Source: Atopsyche davidsoni (taxonomy: Eukaryota > Arthropoda > Insecta > Trichoptera > Hydrobiosidae). Taken from it: DNA of 64,000 nt. Positions 51,001-62,235 of this stretch are shown piece after piece. The translations under genes were made by a program, and so were the position numbers. The stretch is taken from positions 6,201,501 through 6,265,500 of the forward strand of contig JAILWY010000014.1 of assembly GCA_022113835.1 (NCBI GenBank). Reading direction: 5' to 3'. The stretch's first letter is position 1. Every line of letters begins with the position of its first letter. Below the pieces are notes generated by a model, which saw only the letters and a list, made by a program, of their open reading frames with translations, did not search any database and was not told the origin of the DNA.

Positions 51001-54000
51001 AACACGCAAGATATAAATATCATCGTATAATATTATACTCTAGACACACAGGTATATAATATTAAACACGCATTCCTGTCATTCTACACCTGGAGAAGAC
51101 AAATTCCACGTACACCTCTCCATAAAATAAGACAATATTTACAAGCTACCCAAATTTCACGCCCTTGCGAACGACAACTATGCATTGAACCCCAAAGGAA
51201 CTTCTCGGGGTAGTATCCTGCGGCCAACCCTCCATACCGTCTCCATCCCTGGCTCAGTGTTTTACGCACTGTAAGCCGCGAGCCACCGGAGGTTTATGAA
51301 GTTTAATCAAAACGATATATTTACTAACTTACAAGGGCGATTAGCAGTAGCTCGATATCACCTACCAATCATCTCACCGACCATTCTATCTTCACACAGC
51401 AGATGCGTAACGCTTAACACGAGCTTTCTTTAGACAACATGTTTTATACGGTTGAATTTTACCGTTTTTAAATGCATATTTTCAACTATAGCTAGCAACA
51501 TTAACACCAATAAAAAATATTAAATTATAAAAAAGATCAGGTGTTTCAAAAACGCAACGAATCATATTCATTATTTAATATACGAACCTATTATTATTTG
51601 AATAAATTTTGTATTTTTATATTTGAGTTTGAGAAACGCTGAATTAGCCGATAGGCTGTCAGTTCCAAGACATCTGCGAGTAAGAGAATTCAAGCCGCGA
51701 ATCTGGGGTGGTTTTGATAGTCATCAGTGTCAAGAATGAAAAATCACTCAGCTTGAAGGTTAGCTGGCTGCATTGCTGTCGGTATTGCGAATGAGCCGGC
51801 GAGGTTTATTGGATAGGTAAGTTATGTCCCTGATAAGATGATAGGTTATGCGTTAATCTGGTGGCGGGTGATTTGTGCTAAATCAACTATCAATATTTGA
51901 TCGACACACGTCCAATTGGAAATGCCATGTTGATGTTTACACCACAATGTACAATTTAATATCGATAAATACGTATGCATGTATGTGCATTATACATGAA
52001 ACTGACAACAGGAACTAACAATTGATGTGTAATTTCAAAAATATTATTTCAGAGTAGTCGGTACATATGGTTGATTAATATATATATTTTTGATAAAACT
52101 AATTCTAAAATCAAAAAGTATAAATAATTTAAATCTTTAAACAAACAAAAAAACTACCTTACCTGTATAAGAAAAAATCAGGTAAAAATTGATGACGCAT
52201 TAGATCGACATAAAAACACATACACACTTATTACTAAACAGCAGTCAGAGTGTCAATACATTTCGATAAGCATGTGGTCATCACTTCGCCGAGTTTAAAT
52301 CTGAACAATGTAGGCGGTTAAGCAGGCATATATTTTTCAAACAGCACCATCCCTGGCACGGCTGTGAGTTTCGTCCGGAATGTAGGCTGCCAGGGTCGGA
52401 TAAGTAATGTCCCGGCCTAACCTCCGCCCGGCCGGCCCTGCTGGACGAATGGAAGGGTCGGAGATCCAACCCCGCCTGACCTTGGAGCCGACTCGATATT
52501 GAAAGGATTCAATGATGGTGTATCATTCGTGTGAGTGGAACCTCAGTGGCGCGCCGAGGCTAATCAAAACTTTTCTTACAATTTGAAAGCCGCACAAAAG
52601 GTGTGAAAGAAACGACAATTCAAACTTAGCTGCCATTAGTACTATAAAAATTCAATTTATAAAATTGTGTATATTTTACCGTAACACTGAGTCAAAAATC
52701 AAATTATCACGTTACAGAGCCAATTCGAGGACGCGACGTAACTTTGGCCAAAATTCTACTCTTATTAATAAATACAACGGATAAACTCTACAAGCAAAAA
52801 TTGTATACGTATAATGTCAACTTGAATTCAAAACTTAGATGGTATGAACGATATGCGAGTGTATCAAAAACAATAATTAAGTGTAGCATGAAGCATTGTA
52901 ACAATACTAAATAGTTTTTTTTGTTCAAATCTCTTTGCCATATATTTATTGTTTCGTTTCACAATGCGCAAATCATTATCGAATTATAGTTATCCTCTCC
53001 CACGAATTATTGTATGTTTTATTCGTTTAATTTAAAGTTTAGTTTATAAATCATAGCACTTGGAAATGGCGTGTAACTCGCGTGTCTGACCGAAACTAGT
53101 CACAAACTTGTATAATTTAAAACTAACTGAAATAAACCCTCACAAAGTGAACACCAAAATTATACAAACATTGCTGTGGTTCATACCGTATGAAGGGTAC
53201 AAATGGCAGAGGATGTTCGTCAAAAAGTTTGCTTTAAGCTTAACCCATTAAAAGATTTATAACTTCTTTACATAAACAGATTATTTTTAAATTAATAGTA
53301 ACAATACAAAAAAAAAACATATCAGAATCTGTGGATTTTGAACCACGCATCATATAAATATGCAATGATAAATTATTTATTCAATTATTATAATACCCGA
53401 GTCATAAATATGACGATAGAGCCATTACATTTTATCAAGGATTGTGAAAGATAATTACACTTCTCTACTAATGGACGCAATCATAAATATTCAAGCAATG
53501 TTTGACTTAATTAATGATAGAAGCCCGACAATATTTCATACAACTCGAAAGACATTTATTCCGGGCAACGGGAGGAATCGCACCCTAAGAGGGCGAACTT
53601 AAGGATATCCGCACTGTTAATCATTCCCTATCACTCAAACTTTGCGCAACTCCTTAATGATTGATCGCAGATAACATACTTTAAACGCCCCGAGCGCTGG
53701 ACTGCTCTGTTGCGTAAGCACTGGCAACACAGTCCTTGACACCGAGCCTTTACAGTACCTTACACATGGACCGTTTTACAGGGGAAATATTGTAAGATCT
53801 CACAATACATACCAAAAACCAAATCTACCTCTAGAAATTACTAGAAAAAACACCTCTGAATCAATAACACAATTTTTTTTATATTTACACAAAACGCATG
53901 TCACCTCTACAAGAGCATTTTTTTTTTAATCATAGATGGATATAATTATAAATATGTAATTAAAATAATTTAAATCTAATATTCAACTAACGAAAGCAAA

Positions 54001-54209
54001 TAATATATAACTGTATCCGATTTTCAAAAATAAAAACTATTGTGAAAAACGTATTAGGAAATGTGTGCATGACCTTTTTTTTACTTTCGTGCAGTCTTAA
54101 TCCCGGCGTAAATAAATCACCTCATAAGACACAAAATAAAGGCCAATATGAATAGGTTTAACATTTACGGTTGGTTCAGTGGTCACGGCCTCTTGAACGA
54201 AAAATCCTC

Positions 54210-54235
54210 GATTCACCTGTCCTGACAGGTGAATC
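54210..54235. promoter_or_regulatory. perfect 12-bp palindrome with back-to-back CACCTG/CAGGTG boxes
   Basis: GATTCACCTGTC and GACAGGTGAATC are separated by CT. Each half carries CAGGTG, the core bound by Snail/Scratch-type zinc fingers and some bHLH proteins. It lies in the 16.5-kb Camta intron. The symmetry is exact; any regulatory role is inferred. Confidence 0.45.
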
Positions 54236-57200
54236 CGAACTTGTTATTGAGTTCACGTTTGTTTCAGTTTAATCAATGATGATTTGTATTGATATTGAAT
54301 GTGTCAACACACATTTTTTTTTCAAAAAAAAAATCATACTTTCGTAATAACATAACCTAACCCACAGTGTATTATATAATAATAATTCTGATTCAAGAAA
54401 ATTTTGTAAATTATTTGTCAATTTAATGCCGGTGCTGTAATTATTATGTTGGATATAGACGAACGTCATTTCAAATGGTATTAAATCGCTATCAAATATC
54501 AATCTGTTAAATAAAATGTGCTCAATCAATGTGTTTGAATCGAAATAAATCAATCCGATGGATGACTAAAAACTTTATTTACTTAGTTAATCAAAATAAT
54601 TACTCATTGAAAAAAAACTGCATTCAGCGCAGAGCAGCTGTCATATATATTTTTTAAAAGGTTTATTTAAACCTATTTTAATATAACGGTATAAAATTAT
54701 AGAATAGTAAAAATTTGCGCCCCTTTTCCCTTTTAAAATATCAACACCCGATTACTGAAAATCCGATTAACTAGAGCAACACTTGATAAGCTGTCAAATA
54801 CGCCACACGGGTTGCATTAAACGATATTTCGCGCTGATTGCGATTTAGTTAACATAATGTTAATTTCATCAATAAATTTAACTCTCAATTAGACGAAAAT
54901 CCGACAGACGTATTCAAATGTTTATCAAGTAATGATTTTGTTAATCAGTCTTTTACAAATCGGCAGTAGAACTAAGATACGATTTTAATATAAGGTATAT
55001 TTTCTTTACGAAATTTGTTCTTGCGAGGTCTTTTCACAAGATATATTAATGTTTCCGTTGGTTTTTTTTTTTTTTTTTTAATGAGTTATTCTCAAATAAA
55101 ATTGTATATTTATTTCGATCTTTAAAATATTTACACAAACAATGACACGAGCAATTTATCGCACCGGAACTAAAACGCCACTGAAATAGTAATACGTTTA
55201 CGCACATACTTATCGAGAGCGCCGAAGGATGAGAAAAACCATTGAATAGCCTCGTATATTTTATAAATAATTTAAATTCCCCGCCACGGCAACGCACACC
55301 CGAGCAACAACAGCAAAAAAATACAAAATCTCCGCACGCATACGCTCGCCATGAACAAACAATAAGAAACCGGGGAATGTTTTATTCAGGCGGCAACACC
55401 AATATCAGAATTTAATAACCTCCCTCGCGTGCGGCTGCGCTGTTCTGTTGACTCTCGGCCGCGAGAGCCTTCTGAAGACTTCTGGAGACTTCTGGAGGCT
55501 TCTCCGCACGACTCACGCGGGGGCGGCAAAGACCGCAACAAGATGGACTTTATATTTTTTAAACTAAATTTATCGTATAAACTTTCTCACAATAATAAAG
55601 TTTTTATAACAAATTGTATTTTTTATGCTCACAATATATTAAGTTTACTTTCATCATCATCAACGCTACGATCCCGTGTTCGTTTTAGTTGACTCTAAAA
55701 GTTTCAACATAGTAGTCCTGATTTATTGTCAAGTCACCGTTTTCCTGTGCTCCTTCGCGTTATTAAATTATTTTAATTGTTTTAGTTTATCTATATAAAA
55801 TATTTTGTTATATTACCTAGATCCAAGACCTAGCATTCAAATGTTAAGAACCTGGAAAGATCGATAATATAAAATACAGTAAAAAATCATCAAGTATTTT
55901 TCTTTAAACCAGTAACCGAACTTATAATGAAATACGATGCGCGAAAGAGAAACACCAAAGAAGCAGTTACACAATGATCAGAAACATCATCAAGGATAGA
56001 ACTAACTGAATAAAATGAAATTCACCCCTCAGCTACCCGGTTAACTGAGTGGTTTTTTCTGGCAACCCTGTTTATAGATATTTATTCAAATCGGATCCTC
56101 GGAATTCGCTCGAAAACATTCCTATACATCCATAACGAGTTTTTTTAGGTGAATCTAAAATAAACGAATTTGTGAGTACGGAGATCTTTTTTTTTTATAA
56201 AATATAGAATGTGTATCGATCAGCGATATAAATACCATTTTACATATCGAGAACATAATGAAAAAGGATACAGAAAATATAATGTTACATTCTAGAGTAA
56301 ACAAGATATTACCGGATAATCTTACATTTCTGAGAATATAGCAACGATTTTTTTTGTATGGGAAGGCTTCTCATAATAATACATAATATATTATCAAAGA
56401 ACGAAAACATTTGACAGAATATCTTCTTGTTGACTCAACATTCTGGATAATAACGTTGATGGAAAATAAACAAGAAACGACGCTAATCTCGTAAAGAAAA
56501 CAATACTCATATCCATTTAAAAACTCACGGTATATTCCAAAAATAGATACATTAGCTTTTTTTTTTTTTCATTTATTTCACAAATATGCCTTTATGGTAT
56601 AATCCAATTTAAGTTCAAAATAGTAGCGAATTTATTATTTGTAAATTTAATGTGGAGATTATTCCGGACTAAGGCATTATATTCTCATGAGAGACTATAA
56701 TTAAAATTATGAAGCTGTGATAAAAAATTTCAAATGAATAGGTAATTTCTTGAATGTGTTAAATAATTTAAATATGAAGTTATGAAACATGCTTCAGTTT
56801 TCCAGTATCACTGTATAATGTCAACTGAAAATTGTGACATTCTAATATAATTTACATTTAGTTGCCAAACACAAGGTAGAATATAAAGATAAAAAGTTCT
56901 TATAAATATTGTAAGAATTATTAAGAATGAAGATGTAGCAAAATAATTTTGATAAAGATGGTTAGGACTGGTATAATTAATATTGTCAGGTGGAAATGCA
57001 TGTATAGTGCGTCTAGATTGCAAAGATTTTAGAGATTTTTTAGTGTTCAAAGTTTAATTATTTAAATCAATATAGGTTTATTTTGACAAGTGGATTTTTA
57101 TTTTAAAAATAAATATTTATTTCCACACAGTTACAGCTTAGTCAATCGATTGCATCAAAAACAAAGCAATATGCAAGTATTTTAAAATATAATCCACAAA

Positions 57201-58413
57201 TAATCCTAAATAGCGCATATTTTAATGCTAAAAATTAATCATTATAGTTTCTCAAAATGAATGTGATCAAGTAAAAGTCAAAAACAAAAATACTAAATAA
57301 AGTCAATATAAAAAATATGAATGAAAATATATTTTGGATATTGCCTTACTGGTTAAGATTGAAGTCTGTAATCAATTTATTTTAATGTAAACATCCTAAA
57401 GTCAGAAATCTTTAATGAATTATTTTCTTTAGTATATTAAAATACATGCATAACATAACATCTAACAATCATTAAAAACATGAAGGGGACAACAAATGCG
57501 GATTCTGGATTTGGGAGACATCAAAAGCAGCTAAACACATTTCATTTGTCACAATAAACAATTTCAGGCTACGATACTTAACGTGACAACAAAGACATAA
57601 TATAAATTTTCCTAATAAGCATATATAGAATACCAAGTGACTGCCATGATAAAAATTGCACCATTACTTGACATTTTCAGTTAGAAAATGAAGATAATTG
57701 TATATATTATCTGTGTAAAAAAATAAATATCTCCAAGAGGTCAAAAGAATATATATGACAAAAATTACTTGACTACCAAGAAAAGTACATTGGAGGAAAA
57801 CTAATTCTGCGGTTAATATTACATGCATTTAGAGAGAAAAGTAATATATCGTAACAAAACCAAATCTTCAATGCACTAACAAAAGTCGTCATCAAATTTT
57901 ATTATTCTTACAACAGTACTAGACAATACAGAAAAATTTGACGTTAATAAAATTAGCTACCAATAAATATACCAAGCTCATTTAAATGTGGTTATTATTT
58001 GCATTTAAAAGATTTACACCTAATTTTTTAATTTTTCAATATAATCTTTATGGTGTTATCAAGCACACATTATCCATCTTTTGAAAATTATGATTATGTA
58101 AACAAGCAATGCAATGACTGTCATTCTTTTAGAATGTCTTATCTTTTTATAAACGAAGGCATACTTTATTTCCTAAGTAGAAAGTAAAATTGATTATTGA
58201 CCAATTAAAAGCCTACCTGCCATTTAAATCTCTATCTCAAGCTGGTATGTTTGATTTCATACTTGTTTAGGTATAGTCAATTGCAATTTATGATTTTAAA
58301 TACAGTAAATAGACATTCAATCAAACTATGTATCTCTCTAGAACTATGATATTGATGGTGTAATTAATAGCATGGCAGTCCTAATCCAAGGGCTATAAGA
58401 GAAGATAGGTTAC

Positions 58414-58512
58414 CTGGCTGGGTTGGCGGGCACGGGACACGGCGACCTTGGGCGGACAGCCGGTGGCGGCGGGGCCTCCAGCCTCTCTCTTGCGGCTCGC
58501 TCGTTCTGCAAT
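58414..58512 (-). CDS. Camta: CAMTA tail exon, 99-nt symmetric cassette (predicted)
   Basis: The exon is 99 nt (33 codons, phase 0 in and out) with acceptor TGTACAG and donor AGC CAG before GTAACC. It encodes IAERASRKREAGGPAATGCP then PKVAVSRARQPSQ, a basic, Ala/Gly/Pro-rich stretch with no domain I recognise. Its high GC content stands out against the flanking AT-rich DNA. Because it is phase-symmetric it can be skipped without changing frame. Reading through the donor adds VTYLLL and a stop, giving a possible short isoform. A 16.5-kb intron follows. Confidence 0.72.
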
Positions 58513-58865
58513 CTGTACACACAGGAAAAAACATTTGAAAATATTACAACCATATAAACTCAAGCGAATATTGAAAAATATATATAAAAACAACATTAAA
58601 ATGATATGATTCCAAAAATATCTGAAAAATAAATATATATTCCTATCTCCAAGCAACCAAACAATTCTTGAGAAATAAACAAGGTATATAGCGACACTCT
58701 TTGTTCACTTCAAATTATGATTATTTCAGTGCTGTGAGATGTAGAACCATTTCTAATACACTATTTATTTGATAATCAATAATATTTCGTTTTACTCAAG
58801 CTTCGTGTATTATTAAGAAAAATTACATGTCTAATTAAAGTGCATTGCAACAACAAAATACTTAC

Positions 58866-58893
58866 GTTGATTCCAAATCCATCTTCCCAAACA
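58866..58893 (-). CDS. Camta: CAMTA 28-nt microexon (predicted)
   Basis: This is a predicted 28-nt exon with acceptor GGCATAG and a strong donor, AAC before GTAAGT. One base (T) completes an AAT codon begun in the upstream exon. Nine codons then give VWEDGFGIN, leaving in phase 0, which is what the next exon needs. Without it the upstream exon (phase 2) and the downstream exon (phase 0) do not join in frame. The pyrimidine tract is poor, as is common for microexons. The call rests on phase logic and the donor, not on recognised homology. Confidence 0.62.
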
Positions 58894-59280
58894 CTATGCC
58901 AGCGTGATAATACAAATATCATGTTAGTAAAATCGTTAATGAAAGTAAATTCTTATGAAGTTGTAGTAAGACCTGATAATTAATCACAATCAATGCATAA
59001 TGAGCATTGCTTATGTTAATGAGTCTGCTAGAAAACTTTATTGTCTTATTATGTCTTATAAATTGTTAAGAATAAATAAATCCTTCTTGATTGATATCTT
59101 GAATTATGGATATAATCAACATATCAATCTGTACTATTTTATGTTTGGGTAACTAAAATTAAAACAAGTGTTTCTGTTTCATGACTAAATCAAAATTTAG
59201 TCTAAAATATACAGGATCCTACTTTCGAAAATCCTTTAAACATTTAAAACTTTGAGAATGATTATGGACACATAACTTAC

Positions 59281-59355
59281 TTGTTTTTAGATTGCCTCAT
59301 AAACTGTTGTATTTTTCGTGCAGCCTGATGTTGCCGACGTTGAGAATATGTTCTC
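59281..59355 (-). CDS. Camta: CAMTA exon, final IQ-like helix
   Basis: The exon is 75 nt with acceptor TATTTTCAG and donor AAC AA before GTAAGT (phase 2). It encodes RTYSQRRQHQAARKIQQFMR followed by QSKN. The AARKIQQFMR segment matches the last conserved helix of CAMTA proteins. From general family knowledge, vertebrate members end soon after this helix. Here the frame continues through four further small exons. Retention of the downstream intron would give AAG TAA, that is, a protein ending QSKNK. This offers a simple short isoform. Confidence 0.92.
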
Positions 59356-59757
59356 CTGAAAATAAAAATATATTAAAATGAAAACACAGTCAATTCTTTA
59401 CAAAAAAAAATACAATTACATATAAATCCTAAAAATAGCACGTGACTTATCTGTAAGAATTTTAATTTTAATTCAAGTCAACTGATAAGATTGACATTTG
59501 TATTTATAATTTGTACGCGGGCAATAAAATTTTTGCAGTTTAGAAGTATTTAAATAAAAATCACTATTACAACATTTTTGTGTCCGAATAATAAAGTGTG
59601 TATAATAAAAGTAGAAAATAAAATTCTACAACAATTACAATCTTTTATTTTTACATTGAGGGATAGTGAATTCCTAAATATGTTTTTCTAAGTTCTCCTC
59701 TCTTAATATAATAAGTGTTAAAAGTTTTTAATAATATAATTTACAATAATGTCTTAC

Positions 59758-59942
59758 TTGAGACTTCCCGGACTTCCCTTCCCTCCATCTCGATTACAGG
59801 TCCTGGAGTAGTTCCCCGACTGCCCTGCAGACCCCACACCAGCCTCCTGGACACTCTTCTTGAAGCGCTTGTGAGCGCAGTACGAGCGGTAGCCGTGTTG
59901 GATAACCATGGCTGCGTGCGTCATCTGCTTAAAGTAGGCATA
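59758..59942 (-). CDS. Camta: CAMTA exon with IQ motif 3
   Basis: The exon is 185 nt with acceptor ATTTTCAG before TAT GCC TAC and donor CTC AA before GTAAGA (phase 2). YAYFKQM completes IQ motif 2. AAMVIQHGYRSYCAHKRFKK is the third IQ motif, with the IQxxxR core and a basic tail, very typical of CAMTA. After it the sequence becomes Gly/Ser-rich (EAGVGSAGQSGNYSRTCNRD and on to GGKGSPGSL), probably a flexible linker. Reading past the donor gives AAG TAA, so an unspliced transcript would stop at once. The 1,118-bp intron upstream carries an inverted-repeat transposon. Confidence 0.95.
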
Positions 59943-60543
59943 CTGAAAATACCCATCAATATTTAAATAAAAACTACTGAAAACTATCACACTAAGAGGC
60001 AGCAATCTTAAAATTACAAAACAGTGAGTAATAAAAAAACTATAAATCTCGTAAGATGACAAAAATTAATAAACACATAATAGTAAAATAACAAAACTAA
60101 AAAATAGAAAATTGTGAAAACATAAGCCTGGTGACAAGTGATGAATATTGTCCAATGACTTGTAATGATATTTGTACAATCCTTCAAGGCAACTGTAATG
60201 CTCACACTCACATTTGTCATCTAGCATGTGTAGCTTTATTAAATACAGCTTTAAAGTTATCTATTCGTTATGTAAATTATAAGAGTATTGAAAAAAATAG
60301 CCAAAATCATAAAACTTTTACCATTCAGAAACTTCATTTGTTATAACAGAATTTTAATAAGTATGGTGGTTTTTATTTGCAATTCAATCTGAATGAGTAA
60401 CCTGTTAACAAGAATCAAAGGCTTTAAATAGTTTGCGGACAGATAAGCAAGGAGTTGTTAAGAACAACTTTCTCTATATCCAACTTCTTGGTATGTATCT
60501 AACATTTATATTATTTTTATGTGCATCTTATATACAAATTTTC

Positions 60544-60902
60544 GGTACTTGTCTTTTATCCGACCACCAAAAAACATTGTCCTATTGTTTTGCTTTTTTT
60601 GTTGGCAACAGTGTCTATTTTTTGCTTCTTTTGTTGGCAACAGTGTCTATTGGCGAGAAAACACGTATTGTTTATTTATTTAATTTAAAGTATTAACCTA
60701 ACCTAACCTAACCTAACCGTCAAAGATAACCGTTTTTTCATTGTTTGTAAAATATATGATACAAAATTGAAAAAAAACTTTCATTTCTATGACGAGACTC
60801 GCTGTTGCCAACAAAAGAAGCAAAAAATAGACACTGTTGCCAATAAAAAAAAGCAAAATAATAGGACAATGTTTTTTGGTGGTCGGATAAAAGACAAGTA
60901 CC
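60544..60902. mobile_element. non-autonomous TIR element, copy 2, in a Camta intron
   Basis: This is a 359-bp element with terminal inverted repeats of about 100 bp (60544-60643 and 60802-60902) that are nearly identical. They begin GGTACTTGTCTTTTATCCGA and are flanked by a perfect 8-bp target duplication, AAATTTTC (60536-60543 and 60903-60910). The arms contain two copies of a GGCAACAGTGTCTATT-like unit. The central loop holds a (CCTAA)n run at 60695-60718, like the insect telomere repeat. It has no transposase frame. It lies in the 1,118-bp Camta intron between the IQ2 and IQ3 exons, so its transcript would fold into a long hairpin. The superfamily is uncertain: 8-bp duplications fit hAT, P, Merlin or Zisupton types, and the GG terminus leans towards Merlin-like. 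Confidence 0.88.
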
Positions 60903-61060
60903 AAATTTTCTGTATTGGTACACAATGTTCATGAAAAATAAATTCATTCTAGTCACCTTGAAATGCAAAAATTAAATTAATTTTTAACAGACAAACAACT
61001 AAAAAACAAAGAGTGTTGCAATAATGATAACACTCTAACAAACTGCAAAAGGATTTATAC

Positions 61061-61206
61061 CTGCTTATATCTACGATAATAATTCTGGATACATATTGCA
61101 GCGGCTCGCTCCTTGTCTTGCTCTTCCAACTTCTGCCTGCCTTTGTACGAGCGGTAGGCTTTCTGAATAATTTTAGCAGCCTCATAAAGTTCCCGTTGTT
61201 CCCGAT
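61061..61206 (-). CDS. Camta: CAMTA exon with IQ motifs 1 and 2
   Basis: The exon is 146 nt with acceptor TTGTTCAG and donor AAG CAG before GTATAA. It encodes REQRELYEAAKIIQKAYRSY at the start, giving the first IQ motif (IQKAYRSYKGR). A charged helix rich in Glu and Lys follows, then AAAICIQNYYRRYKQ, the start of the second IQ motif, which is completed in the next exon. IQ motifs bind calmodulin, often without calcium, as long basic amphipathic helices. This is the best-conserved part of the gene in the window and makes the family assignment secure. Confidence 0.96.
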
Positions 61207-61430
61207 CTGAACAAATTTCGTTTTTATATATTTCACTTTATTTTTTAAAAAAATAATAAGTTACTGAGTAAATTTTACAATTCAAAATAATTTGTTTTTT
61301 TTTTCTTTTTAAGTAAACATCTTATCTTTATTTGTGTCTGGGTTATTAGTACAAATATGATAAATTATTTTGTTTGAAATATACACTTTTTGATCAATTT
61401 GTATGTATTGTAGTTAATAGATTAACTCAC

Positions 61431-61615
61431 CTGATAAAGTCAAATTATTGAAATCCCTTTCGCAAAGATTTGCAGAGGCTTGTAAGAACTCGCAGAAGTC
61501 AGCTGTTGTGGGTGGAGGGGACGGAGAATCAGCCAGAGGAAGTGATCGAGGAGATGGTAAGCAAGATGACGATGCTGGAGACAAACTCGAACATGGAGTT
61601 CCCACATCATAGTAT
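61431..61615 (-). CDS. Camta: CAMTA exon, Ser/Pro-rich then helical segment
   Basis: The exon is 185 nt with acceptor ATTTCAG and donor TCA G before GTGAGT. Its first base completes an AGA codon from the previous exon and its last base starts a GAT codon. The N-terminal two thirds is low-complexity Ser/Pro (SLSPASSSCLPSPRSLPLAD). The end, DFCEFLQASANLCERDF then NNLTLS, is the conserved lead-in to the IQ region of CAMTA proteins. The Ser-Pro dipeptides are potential proline-directed phosphorylation sites (inference only). The next exon is only 224 bp away. Confidence 0.88.
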
Positions 61616-62080
61616 CTGAAATATTTAAGAAATATACCAAAATTGAAGAATTTATTTGTAGTACATAAAATAATAAACAACTATGAGGTTTGTAAGTTCA
61701 CTAATTAGTTAGTTACAATCTTTCCTGAGTTAACAAGACAACAAGTTTTGCTAAATGCTTTGTGTTTTTATACTTTTGTTGTTGGAACGTGACTGAGAGC
61801 TATCTACGTCATATAAATAAATAAAAAATTGTACCCTAATAAGTATATAAATAAGTTTTTTTAGTACCCTAATAAGTAAATTCTACTACAGATATTTTAA
61901 GCTTACTTTGTGAATGACTGAACCGAACTGACCATAAAGTCTTATTTGCAATTTCCAACAATACCACAGAAGTTACAGTTTTTACTGTACTATAATAAAG
62001 AATAAAATTTAAAAAAATCAAACATCCACAAACCCATTGGATAGGGCCTTTGTAAAATATTACTAAAATGAAGAATATAC

Positions 62081-62235
62081 CTGTAGTTATGATCAGAGAA
62101 TTCAAAGTTGAACTCAGTGGGCTCAAAGCTGGAATTCGGCTGCAAGTCCAAGAGAGGCTCCATAAAGCAGTCGCTCGGTGCCCCTGAATCCACAGCACCA
62201 GGACTGCCTTCCACTACCATGTCTTCACTCTCATT
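62081..62235 (-). CDS. Camta: CAMTA exon, acidic linker
   Basis: The exon is 155 nt, enters in phase 0 (GTGACAG before AAT GAG AGT) and leaves in phase 2 (TAC AG before GTATAT). It encodes NESEDMVVEGSP near its start and FEPTEFNFEFSDHNY near its end, a region rich in acidic residues, Ser and Pro. Such a segment suits an activation or linker region between the VFTLAE segment and the IQ motifs, but I recognise no folded domain. Membership of the gene rests on phase agreement with both neighbours, the uninterrupted frame and its position between two clear CAMTA exons. The following intron is 465 bp. Confidence 0.85.

Larger units (their letters stand above)
41915..58413 (-). other. Camta intron, about 16.5 kb
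   Basis: This is the intron between the 99-nt and 77-nt tail exons. It is mostly AT-rich with no recognisable coding sequence on either strand. Features inside are a 12-bp minisatellite next to the 3' splice site, a perfect palindrome at 54210-54235, and CpG-rich islands near 44950-45070, 46900-47000 and 52360-52500. The length and islands are compatible with intronic regulatory elements, which I cannot demonstrate. Confidence 0.6.

Noticed and set aside
60433..60968. Similar open frames on both strands (LLSDHQKTLSY type)
   Set aside because: They are the two inverted arms of the TIR element read on opposite strands, not genes.
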